Source: Tetrahymena elliotti 4EA
Taxonomy: Eukaryota > Ciliophora > Oligohymenophorea > Hymenostomatida > Tetrahymenidae
Reading direction: 5' to 3'
Length of the DNA: 64,000 nt
NCBI GenBank assembly: GCA_000231825.2
Contig: JH720303.1
Location: 1,388,574-1,452,573, forward strand
Under the pieces are notes generated by a model. It saw only the letters and a program-made list of their open reading frames with translations. It did not search any database and had not been told where the DNA came from. The translations under genes were made by a program, and so were the position numbers. Every line of letters begins with the position of its first letter. Position 1 is the stretch's first letter. Positions 25,574-38,400 of the stretch are shown one piece after another.

Positions 25574-26477
25574 TTTATTCGTAAATAAAAACAATTGAAA
25601 TAATTTATTTTTTTACACAGTAATAAAAATCAATGTACATACATTAATAAATAATTCCAGTATTTATTTTATAGTATTGTATCTATTATGAAAATTTTGT
25701 TACTTGAGCTGGCTTTATTTCATTCCAGTAGTTTAATTTTAAATTTATTATATTTCTTTAAGAAAGTATTAGATAGTTTATTTTGATATTTATTTTAAAG
25801 TTATTCGTTTGCTGTAAAAACAAATTACTAAATCAGTTTTATAAATTATCTTGATGATTTAGTAAACATTTTTTATGTAATTTTATCTAGATTAATGTAA
25901 TTAATTGGAATTTATGAAATTTTTTATCAAATTTATTTAAAATATCATATTTTTACATTTTAAATTTTAAAAGCATTTCACTGGCATAAGCAATTCTTTT
26001 TTATAGAAAAATATAATATTTTATCTGAAGATTTTTGTTCAATTTAGAGATACAAAATAGGCTAAATAATTTGAAAATATCACCATTTCATATATTTTGA
26101 TGCTTATTACATAAATAATCAACACTTATTTAGCGAATTATTATGAGAAATTTAAAATACAAAATTTAATTTTTTACTGAAAATAAATTATCTTTTAAAT
26201 TCATTGGAGAAGATGTTTCGCATTTAATTAATTGGAAAGTAAAAAACTTAAAATTTGAAATCAATTCTTTAAAAATTAAAAAATCTTATCAATTTTAAAA
26301 ATAATAATTAATTTGAAGAATTGTATTCATTAATATTAAACAAATAACTTTCACTTAAATATTTCGCTTGGCTTGATTGATTATAAACAAAAAAAGGGAT
26401 ATAGGCATTAGAATATTTAAAATTTAGATTACCTCCTTATTTATAGAAAAGAAGATTGAAATAAAAATAAATTTAAA
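25574..26477. other. Intergenic, no gene seen
   Basis: About 900 bases of AT-rich sequence with TGA or TCA frequent in all frames. It should contain the promoter of the giant RCC1-repeat gene. No element can be named. Confidence 0.5.
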
Positions 26478-29400
26478 ATGAAGAAAACTTCTAAAACAAT
26501 AATTTTTGACTCTTTATAAGTACTTATTATCATTTTTTAATCCATCTTTTATCAAATAGTTGGATTGAATAAGAATTATCAACTTACTCATTATTATTCA
26601 TCATCTTATAAAATTTTAATAAAAAGCATTATATATACGATATTAAATTACCAGAACAACAATATGAAGATGATACATTGATAGATGTTGAAGTTACTTA
26701 AAAATACGCAACTTTTTTAACATGTAATTATTATTATAAGATGCATATAAAAATGCAATATTTTTGTATTTATTTGCATTTACTCTAGCTAATTTACTTG
26801 AAAATTTATACATACAAAGAAAAAAAAGAAATATATTTTAGCATTTTTTTAAATGTTTAAAAGAAGGAGGAATAGTATGGATGTTGGGAAATGTAAATAG
26901 TGAATAAGAAAAGAGAAAAGAAGATGTTATGGAAATTGCTCCTTCCTAAATAACTTCTCTTCCTAGAATATCTTAGCTAAGTTGTGGCAAATATCATGCT
27001 TTTTTCTTGTCAAGTAGGGTTATTTTATAAATTATAGAGCACTTATGATGATTATAAATTTGGCTAGAAAAGAGTTTTTAACTTTTTATTTTAAAAATTA
27101 GCTTAAGGGCATCTATATTCATATGGTTAAGATAGATATAATAGTGGTGTACTTGGATTAAGTGAAACAAAGCATGCAAAATCTCCATAGCTCATTTAAA
27201 CATTCACTTCTGAAAGGTATAAAAAAATTATTCAATAATAATCCTCTTAATATTTTAGCAAAATATGAATGAATATTAATGATTTATAAATTTTTAATAG
27301 AATTACATAAGTAAGTACATCTGATAAACATGCAATTGCCATTAATGGTAAATTAATCAACAAAATTAATATCCTAATTATTAGATTTATAAAATTATTT
27401 TATATCTAAATTAAATAGATCATGGTAATGCTTTTGTTTGGGGGAGTAATTCATGTGGTTAGTTAGGACTAGAAAATACTAAAAAAGCTACCTATCCTTA
27501 ATATCTTGGATTGATTGAAGTCTACACCAATAAAAAGATTATTGCTTGCCCTTCTTAAAGTGTTTTCATAACAAGTAGATTTTTAGATAAACATCATAAA
27601 AATAACAAAATAAATTTATTTGATTGAAAGTATTTAAGCATCAAAAACTAATTTTTATTGGTAATATATCAACCAACTATTTTAATTTATCTATTCGGTT
27701 GGTTTTGATTTATAAGTAAAAGTTAGTGGAAAACGCTTTAATCAAATCAAATTTTGATTTTAATTAATATATCACCAATCATTTAAATTAAATTTTATTT
27801 TTGTAAGATTAATAATTTTAATTTTTCAAGAAGAAATTGCATTGACTTTAGATTGATCTTTTATATTTTTAATTTACAAATAGAGGGCGAAAAGCTATTT
27901 ATAATTGGGTAGTAAATCAATTTTGGAATGAAATCTTCATAAGAAAGATAATATTCAATCATTTCTGTATAACAAATAATTCCGAAATCTAATAAAGATA
28001 CTTTCTTCTCTGATTATATCTACATAGATGAAAATTTATAAGTTTCCTTAACAGCTCATGGTGAATTGTATATTATCAATAAATGGCTTCAATGTTTACT
28101 TGTTTCTGGGAGTTATAAATTAGAATAAGTTTCAGCTAGCAAAAATGCAATTTATGGAATTACAGAATACGGTGAACTTTTAGAATGGGATATTCTTGCC
28201 TTCAAAAAACTTCCTTTTATTTAAAATTAAAAATCATTTCCTATTGAAGTATCTGCCCCTAATATTTATTAATTAAACTAAAAGCTTGAGTCAGCAAAAT
28301 TTGTAAATAATAGAAATTCTAGAAAAGTGGCTATCACTTACAGTAAATAAAATTTATAAAAATCTGATTTTAAATTATTTTCTCCAAATAGAAATAAAAT
28401 AATCAAAGGCTTCTAGAAGATAAAACTGTGGAAGCTTACCTCCTTAAAACACATCTGGTTTATTTGATGGTTTCATCCCTTAAGAGCATTCTGGTTGTAA
28501 AAATTTACTTGATTCTTACTTTAGAGCTTCTCATGCTCCAAATAGATCTCCTTCACCTGATGGAAGCTATATTTTTGATTTAGATTTTTTAAGCAGAAAT
28601 AATATTTTAAATCAATCAAATAACACTTCTTTTAATAAATCTCCATTCAGAGAATCTCCTAATAGAACTGGATTCAAAAGATTTTCTCCAAATAGATAAT
28701 TTTTCAGCTAATTAAACTCTAGAAGCTCAAGCAAAAATAATGAAGAGAGAAGATTTAATAATATGCCATCATACAAAAAAAGCCAAGTAAATTTAGCAAA
28801 TATTAACTAAGGTATTTTTGGCCAATCCCTTAATCCTTATCAGTAAAGCAATTCCAAGAGTAATGCCATCCCTTCTACTTATATATTCGGTAACTAATTT
28901 TCTGAGTCAGTTAGTAGAAAAGTTTCTATCGATAGTGCTATTAGCAGCATACCAAAAAGTAGCTAAAAACCTCTTAGTTTCCATTAAAATAACACTTTGC
29001 TTAAAAATAATCATTCTGAAGAATTATTTTAAAATAGCATAAAAGATAGTTATAATAAATAATTGAATAATGTCTTTGGATAAAGTATATCTAGAAATTC
29101 AAGCAATCAATAAAGAACGTAATAAAGAAATTTCTGTTTTTTAAAACTAATTTGTGTTTTTATTAATTAGGAATGAAGGAATTTAAAGGATCTAAAATAT
29201 TTTAAGAAACACTCCTTAAAAAAACAAAAGGTAAATTTAAAAATTAAGATTAAATTAATTATATTTTCTATTAAAATAGCCCTGGCCTAAAATATTAGCA
29301 ACAACCTGAACCTTAAAAGATAAATTTGTAGCCAAGAAATAATGTTAATAAGAATAGTTTTTTGGATGAACAATTTAATTAATAATTTGAATAAAATTTA

Positions 29401-32400
29401 GAAAAAATTAAATAGATTTCGTCTGGATAAAAGGAAGGAAAGAAAGGGAATGAAAACGTTAGAGGAAGATAATTATAAAGAAATAATAATTTCATAGAAA
29501 AATGGAATCAATTAAAGCCTTAAAGTTAAAACTAATCTCCTAGATAAATTATTGCTTTGGATACACAAAATAATAATAACAATAAATTTTAATTTTTAAA
29601 TGATATTTTGAATGAAAAAAATGAAGGTATAAAGAGGAGATAACCAAGCACATACAATTCAAATATACTTCCTAAGGACATTCTATAAGAAATGAGAGAA
29701 GTTGAAGAAGAGCTTAAAGATTTGGAAAAATTAGAAAATAGTAATGACAATAATAGAAATTAAAACTTCAGCAAAGATAGATTTACAAATAACCCGGATA
29801 GTTTTTTATTCCCAGGAACAAGAGGAGCATCTTTGAACAATTCATAAAATTCAAGTTTTTATAATTAAATGAATTAACTTGGAGGATAAAGAAATTAAGG
29901 ATTTAGTGCTTAACATTCTAATCCACTATAAAATATTAATGATATCAATGGATATATAAGAAAGAGTTAAAATGACATAGATTAGATCCATAGATAATAA
30001 ATTGCTTTTGAAGAATAACTTGAAAGAGAAGGATCTCCTAATAGAGTTATTAGAATATTTTCAGATGAAGAAGATCAAGAAGAACATAATGATGATCAAT
30101 CTAATTTAAAATCAAGATACATAAGATAAGGTGGTATCGAATTACTCAATTAAAATGCTAAAAGAAAAGAAGAAAAAAAAATAGAAGCTATTAAAGATTA
30201 GATATCACAGCTACTTAATAATTTATAGCCTTTTAACTCTAATGGAAATAGCAGCAGTAACAACCCTTCTTCTCGTATCAGCACAGGTAGAAGAGGGACA
30301 AATGCTCCTTACTAAAGTTTTAATAACTCACCAAGCTTTGGCTAATCTAGATAAAATAGCTAGAATTAAAGAGTCTAATAAGAAAAGATAAACAGAATCC
30401 GTGATAAAATAAATCTCATTTAAAAGCTTAAAAACACTCCTTAAGAGCAAGCGGGAATTAATTAAATGAATCAAATTCATTAACAATAATATATGAAGAA
30501 TAAAAGTCGCTCTAATTATGCTGAAAGCACTACCTACAGAGATGAAGAAAAAGAATTCGATATGTCTTCCCTCTAGCCAGCTTCTATGATTTAATCACCA
30601 AGTTCATCTAATTTCTTATCACCTTAAGGCACTGGCAGTCCTTCTTAGCCTTACTTTATGAGTTAAAAATTCTAGAATCAAAACTTTAATCTCAATTAAA
30701 GAAATGATTAAAAAAGAGCTAATGAATTCTATCAAAAGAATAATAGTATGCAAAATTCTTCTTTCTTAAAGTAAAGCTAGGGTGAGAATTACCTCAATTA
30801 AGATGAAGAGATTTTAGAGGAGCCTTTAGAGACAATAGTTTCATTAAAAGAAAGAAGAGATACTGTTGAGCCTGAATTGTAAGCATTTTAATATAAAGGT
30901 GAAAAGAACAAAAATACTCATCTTAATAATTAATACTTGCAATTCGTATCTCGCAAAGGTAGCTTTTAAGATAGTGCACCAGTTCATTAGCTTATGTCTT
31001 AAGAAGAAATAAAGTAGTAGTAGTTATAGCAATAGTAATTTATGTAATAGAGTATGTCTAATTCTTCTTTTAATGTTGGAACTATTATTGATGGAACTGA
31101 TGCTAATGAAGAACAATTTAATTAAATACATAATCCTATGCAAGACCCAAGATTAGGGTAAATAGATAATTACCGTAAGCAGAGCAGCTTTTGGAGTGAT
31201 ATAGAGAAACCTTTAGAGAATTAAAGCAAAAAAGATTTTAAAAAGATTCTTGATGAAGATATTAGTGGTTTCAACTAAGACAATATTACTGATAAAACTG
31301 CTGAAATGATGATTTAGGGAATAGGAGGAAATTCAAACAGTAACAATACACCTTATGGAAATAATCCAGCATTTTTAAAATAGGCATCATAAAATTTTGA
31401 TGAAAATTCATCTGTAAATAACAATTTTGGGTTTTCTCGCAATGAGTAGCATAAGCTTTCTCTTTAACCTCATAGTTTTATCAAAAATACTTACTTAGGT
31501 GATTAAGAAGATTAAGATTATTCAGAAAACAAGATTTACAATGAAGAAAACAGCAGTAATGTTAAAGGATTGTAATCATCTTTCTTGAATATTAAATAAG
31601 GAAATAATCCACAAAACTTGTAGTCAACTTAATATTAAACTTAAATATCTTCTTTTCCAATGAGCTCATAAGGTGAATCAAACTTAGGTAGCAGCTCAAA
31701 TACAGGATTTAATCTTAGATAAGCTTTTACATAATTTCTTAATTCTGAAAATCCTGACAATAATACAACAGATGCAACTCCAAGAAAAATAGAGAAAAAA
31801 ATAGAAGAATTGAAAACCAAATTAAAAAGTTCTACACCTGGAGGTGCAAGAAATAAATCAAGCAGTTAATAATCAACTAATATCATAAATTCTTAATAGG
31901 CTTAATCTGAATAGTAAACTTAATCTAATTCAAACTAAAAACCAAATAATGAATCATTATAACTACCTTCAATTGGAAATTAATAATAAGGTAAAAATGA
32001 AAATAGCGATAATAAAAAGTAATCTTAAGAAAATCAATAAACATCGGAAGAAAAAAATCAAAATTAAAATCCTTAAATATCAAATGGTGTTAGTGATATT
32101 ACTTCTTCAGGAACAAAATAAGCTTTTCAAGAAAATTCCTTCAAATAAAAATTAAATCCTTTCTAAGTTTCAGGAATTAATCCTTTAAATCTATCTGGAG
32201 AAAACTTGAATTCAGATAGACATCATCACTCTGTTTCAAATTAAAATTAAAGGGAATTGTTTAGAGATGAAGAAGATAGCTAAAATTTAACTGCTTCTTT
32301 AAATGATAATAGGAGTAGTCTTAATTTCCCAAATAAAAGTTAAGACATGCCTTTAAAAGCTACAAACTAGTAAATCTATGAAAAGTAAATTTTTAAAAAA

Positions 32401-35400
32401 ATTTTTAATTTATTTAAAATTTTTTATTTAAAGACCATAAGATAAAAATGATCAAAATCCTCTGAGACAGGAAGAAGAAGAGAATGAAGAAATTATAAAA
32501 TAAAATAAACTAAGATAGGAGTTAGAGACTTAGTCAAAATTATAAGAATAGCAGTTATTAAAATAATTACAAGAAAAAGAATAAATAAAATAGTAATAGG
32601 AATAAGAATTGTTGAAATAATAATAGCAAGAATAGGAACTACTAAAATAGCTTTAAGAATAAGAATAATTAATTTAACTAAACAAAAAGTAATAAAAGTG
32701 TGCTTCTCTTGCTCTTAAATTAGACAAGCTTGTACTGAAGAGAACCTATTACTCTTTTAAGAGAATATGCGATAATTCAAATGAATAAAAATTGAAATAA
32801 GAAGAAATCAAGAAAGAAGAAAGAAGACTTGTTAAGTAAAGAGAATAAGCTAATAACATATTCAGAAAATTACAATAAATATCAAAATTGAGAAAATAAG
32901 AAGCTTTTTAACAAATACAAAAGTTAGCTTAAAATAATGATTATAGGAATAAGTAGTTCTAAAGAATTCTTGAAAATGTATTCAAGTAATTTAAGCAAAG
33001 ATAATATTTTGAATTTTTCGTTAATTGTTAACAAAGCAAAGTTTATATTAGAGGTCAATACATTAATGCATTATAAAAAAATGGGGATCATCTTGACAAG
33101 ATCGTTTAACGTCATTTATAAAAAAGATTTTTATTACGCTGGAAAAAGAATTCTAAGAGCTTAGCACTACTTTTGAAATAAATCTAGTTAAACAAAAACA
33201 TATTTAATTTAACATTGAATAACTTTAGTAAAATTTTGAAGAGTAAGGTAATCACTCGTTTGAATTAAACCTTTGATAAGCTTAGATACTACTCTGATAT
33301 GGTTGAAGCATAAAGATTACATTATGAATAATAAATGTTACTAGAAAAGTAGTAAGAAGAAATATTTAAATTGGAATAATTAAAAAACCTAAACTCCAAT
33401 TTTGAATTTGAGATTGATTAAGAACCTGAATATGTTAAAAGCAGAGAAGAATAATTAAAAGAAAATGAATAAGACAATCAAAGAGATTTTTTGAATTTAA
33501 ATGATGAACTTACTGAATATCAAAATAACCAATAAACTATGCAAACAGCTCCCTTTACTACTGTTGAAGAAAGGTAAAGAGAAAAATATGAAGAAAATGT
33601 TTAAGATGAAAAAGATGATGATTTAGAATCAGAATATTCAAATGAAAGATAAGATACTTTAAATAATTAACAAATTTTACCAAATCAACAAAATAAACAA
33701 GGATAAGCTAGTGAAAATGAATATAGTTTACCCAATAATGTTAAAGAGAATGATAATTTGTTGAAATAATAAATTGAAGATGAAAATAATAGAGAGATAA
33801 ATTCGTAAGGATCTTTTAACATTTTAACTGAGGATAAGAGTGGAAATAATTCTTAGATTTATGATGTATCTAATTCATCAGGATCTAAAAATCATCTAGA
33901 TTAAGAAGATTAAGACTCTATTAAAAATTAAGATTTAGATAAAAGTAAAAGTGTACCACATTCAAATGAAAACCAAAATAATAATTAGAATGCAAATGCA
34001 TAATAAATCGAAGAAAGTGATGAATATAATAACTAACCTGGTAAAAAATCTAAAAATTTAAACTAAATAAATACTAATGATGTAGAAATTAATTAGTAGA
34101 ATAACAATTCTTCAAATAATGAAGAGTCTATACCAAAAATTATTATTGGTGAATAAGTTTATAGCTTTTAAGATAAATAATAAAAAGAAATCTCAAACTT
34201 AGATAAATCTAGAATTGACTAAGAAAAATAAGAAGATAGGTAAAAGGCTCTTGAATAAAACCAATTTTCTGTTAAAGAAGATATTAAAAATGATTAATAA
34301 ACGTATAACTCTAATGGTGAAAATTAAATTTAAAATAAAAATGAAATGAATCAAGAGTAAGTAAACTCTTAATAACTAAATACTTCTTTTAAAAATTAAG
34401 ATTAATTACCTTAAATTATTATTGGGGATTAAACTATTAGTTTTGAAGGCAAATAAGATAACTAAATCTTAAACCAAGATAAATCTAAACATGAGTAATA
34501 AAAGAAAGATGAAATCTAAGATAAACCTGAATAAAACTAATTCACTATTAATTAAGATATTATTAATAATCAATAAATTTCTTCTCCTGATGAAGAGATA
34601 TAGAAATAAGACAAAAAATCTGATTAATTGTTTGAAACTCTTAGTGGTACTAATATTAAAAATCATTAATTACCTTAAATTATTATTGGGGATAAAACTA
34701 TTAGTTTTGAAGAAAAATAAGATAATCAAATCTTAAATCAAGATAAATCTAAAAATGAGGAATAAAAGAAAGATGAAATCTAAGATAAGCCTGAATAAAA
34801 CTAAATCACTATTAATTAAGATATTATTAATAATCAATAAATTTCTTCTAAGGGTGAAGAAACATAGAAGTAAGACAACAAATCAGATTAATTATTTGAA
34901 ACTCTTTGTGGTATTAATATAAAAAATTAACAAGAATTATAAGAACCTTAATAATTGTAATAAAACCCTTAAAAATAAGAAGAAAGTAACAAGAATATTA
35001 CTTCATTTAATTAATAGCAATAAATTTAATAAAACAACAACTCAATTAATAATGATATAGATGTTTTCAACAAAAATAATCAATAAATTTCTTGTTATAA
35101 TGAAGAAATGTAGAAATAAGACATAAGACCAGATTAATTATTTGAAATTCTTAGTGGTAACAATATAAAAAATTAACTTGAATTATAAGAACCTGAATAA
35201 ATTCAATAAAATCCTTAAAAATAAGAAGAAAATTATAAAAGAATTACTTAGAATAGCTAATAACAATAAATTGAATAAGGTAAAAACTCAATTAATAATG
35301 ATAAAGATATTTTCAACAAAAGTAATGATGAAATTTCTTCTGATAATGAAGAAAAAAAGAAATAAGACAAAAAATCAGATTTGTTATTTGAAATTCAAAG

Positions 35401-38400
35401 TGATTCTAATATAAAAAATTAACAAGAATTATAAGAACCTGAATAATTGCAATAAATTCCTTAAAAAGAAGAAGAAAATAATAAGGTTAGTACTTAACTT
35501 AGTTAATAGCAATAAATTTAATAAGATAAAAACTTAATTAATGATGTTTTCAACAAAAGTAGTGATGAGATATCTTCTTATGATGAAGAAAATAAGAAAT
35601 AAGACAACAAATCAGATTAATTATTTGAAACTCTTAGTAGTAATAATATAAAAAATCAACTCGAATTATAAGAACCTAGAAAATAGTAATACAATCCTTA
35701 AACACAAGAAGAAAACAACAAGAATATTACTTAACTTAGTTAATAGCAATAAATTTAATAAGATAACAACTCAATTAATAATGATAAAGATGTTTTCAGC
35801 AAAAGTAATGATGATTTAAATACTTCTAAAGAATAATAAATCTAATTGAATTTAGATGGTTAATAAGAAAAAAAATAAATTTAATAATTTGTAAATGTAG
35901 AAGAGTAAAATTCTAATGTTTAATAGAATGATTTATTAAATAATTAATAACTAAATAAAAGTCAAATTTAAGAGAATGATTAAGTTATGTCAAAATAATC
36001 ATCAAAAGAAGATTTAAATTCAAATATAGAAAATAACTAGTTTTCTCCAAATACTTCACTAAAATAATAAATAAATCAGCAAGCAAATCCTAACAATATA
36101 TCTTAATAGTCTTTAAATAATGCATCATTTTAAGAAGGTGATAAATCATAAGATAATTAGAACCAAATTTCTTGCAGAAGTGTGAAATGGGATGAATTTA
36201 GTGATTATAAGGAAGACTAAAGTGATATTAGCAAAAATCCAATTATTTCAAGATAAAATTTGAATGATGACTAATTCAATAATTAAGCAGAAAAAGAAGA
36301 AAAATAAAATAATGATAAATGTATGTCAGGTAATATCTTAAATAATATTAGTTTCCCTTAATAAACTGAAGATAATTAAAAGTAAGGAAGTAATTTATAG
36401 ATTAAAAATAACTCTGAAGACAATTTAAGTGAGTTAAATTCATAAGAGATATTAGAAGTTTAAGATTCCTAATCTCTTAATATAAAAATTGAATAAAGTA
36501 ATTAAAATGAACTTGAAATTAATTAGAATGATAAAGTTCTAAATCAATAACAATAAGATCAAAATTTAATTAGTTAAAGCAGAGGAAATCAAATTTAAAA
36601 ATCAGATGAAACAAGTGGCTTCAATGAAAGTGATTCAAATTTAAAAATTATGGATAACAAATAAAATTTCTCAAGAGCAGAAGAAGATCAGAATTAAAAA
36701 GAAAATCCTAATTTTAAGAATTTAGAAATGAATGATTAAAAAATAATTGATGAATCCTCAAACTCAAGAGATGAATAATAACTAAATAGAAGCGCTGAAA
36801 ATATACAATAAGGATTAAAAAATTAATTAAATAATAATTAAGAATCAAATGAAAAAGATGTAGAATTAAAATCAAGTGATTAGAATTAATTGTAATAAAA
36901 CAATTCTTAATAGTTAATACAAAAGAGTTCAGGTTTGAACTAACTAGAGTAATTTTAAGACCCTTTGGAAATTAATTAATTAGAAAAATAAGTCTTGTTA
37001 AATGATGAAGATTAAACTAATTAAAAAAAAATAATTGTTGAGGATAGTTAAAAACCATAAAATGTCTCATAAGAATAAGGATAAGGAGAGAAAAGCAACA
37101 CTGAATAAAATTTATCTTCAAAAAATCAATTTAATAATGAATTAAGATAATTTGATTAATAAATTGAAACAAAATAAAATTAAAAATCTAAACCAAATTT
37201 AGAAAATGGTGATAGTGAAGAATTAGATTAAAACTAATTGAATTAATCTGATTCAAAATAATAAATTTAAGTAGATTAGTTTAATATTATTTAATAAGAA
37301 GACTTGTAAGATAAAATAAAGAATCTTAACTCAGATGTAGTTAACTCTAACAATTAAAGCATCTCAAGTTTATCTAACTTAAATGAATAAATTAAAGAAC
37401 TGTAAGAAAAAGAGGATTAGTCTTTGAAAAAAGATATTTCAGAATCCCAAAATATTTAATCAAATAAATCCATATCTTAAAGTAATTTATCACCAGAAAG
37501 AGAACATTTAGAGAATGATCTTGATAATTAACAATTATAATAAATCAATCATACTAGTGATGATACATGTAATATTACAGGAGATATGAAACTTACTTAA
37601 TAATCTGTCAGCCAAGTATAATACAGCAATAATAGAATACCTTCCTTCAATTCTGTAGATAATTAGATTTTTAAAGATGAAGAAGATTAGCCTGAATAAA
37701 AGAGTGAGAGAATAAGTGGAAATAGAGTAGAATCACCTGAGTCTTAAAAGATCCAGAATTCAAAAAGTGATGATGCATTTTATTCTATTTAAAGCAACAA
37801 TCTTTAAAATTAGTCATCATCAAATTAATACTTCACTGCAGAAGGAGGACCTTTAGAATATAGAAAATCTAGCACTAGTATTAATTCATAAAACTTGATC
37901 AGAAATATTGATGTTTAAGAAAAAATGGATAGTAGAGATGAGTTAGAATAAATTGAAGAAGAAAATCCTACACCAAATAATAGTAATCTAGGTAGTAGAA
38001 TACTTGGTTCTCCTAAGTAGTAACATCTTTAAGCATATGAATAGTAATTTGAATTATAGCATGAAATCAGTTCTTCTTAAAAGAAAGAAAGAGAAATAGC
38101 AAATAGAGATTTACCTTCAAATATATCTTCATAGCAAGTAAGTCCCTCCAACAAGAATGATTATTAAAAGGGTTGTTCTCAGTAGTAAAATCTTTAAGCA
38201 TCTGAATAGTAATTTGAGTTACANNNNNNNNNNNNNNNNNNNNNNNNNNNNNNNNNNNNNNNNNNNNNNNNNNNNNNNNNNNNNNNNNNNNNNNNNNNNN
38301 NNNNNNNNNNNNNNNNNNNNNNNNNNNNNNNNNNNNNNNNNNNNNNNNNNNNNNNNNNNNNNNNNNNNNNNNNNNNNNNNNNNNNNNNNNNNNNNNNNNN

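Noticed and set aside
28375..28445. Apparent frameshift after the RCC1 region
   Set aside because: A normal GTAAAT...AATAG intron starting at about 28,341 (after ACT TAC A) and ending at the AATAG just before AAATAAAATAATC brings the frames together, so no error or frameshift is needed.
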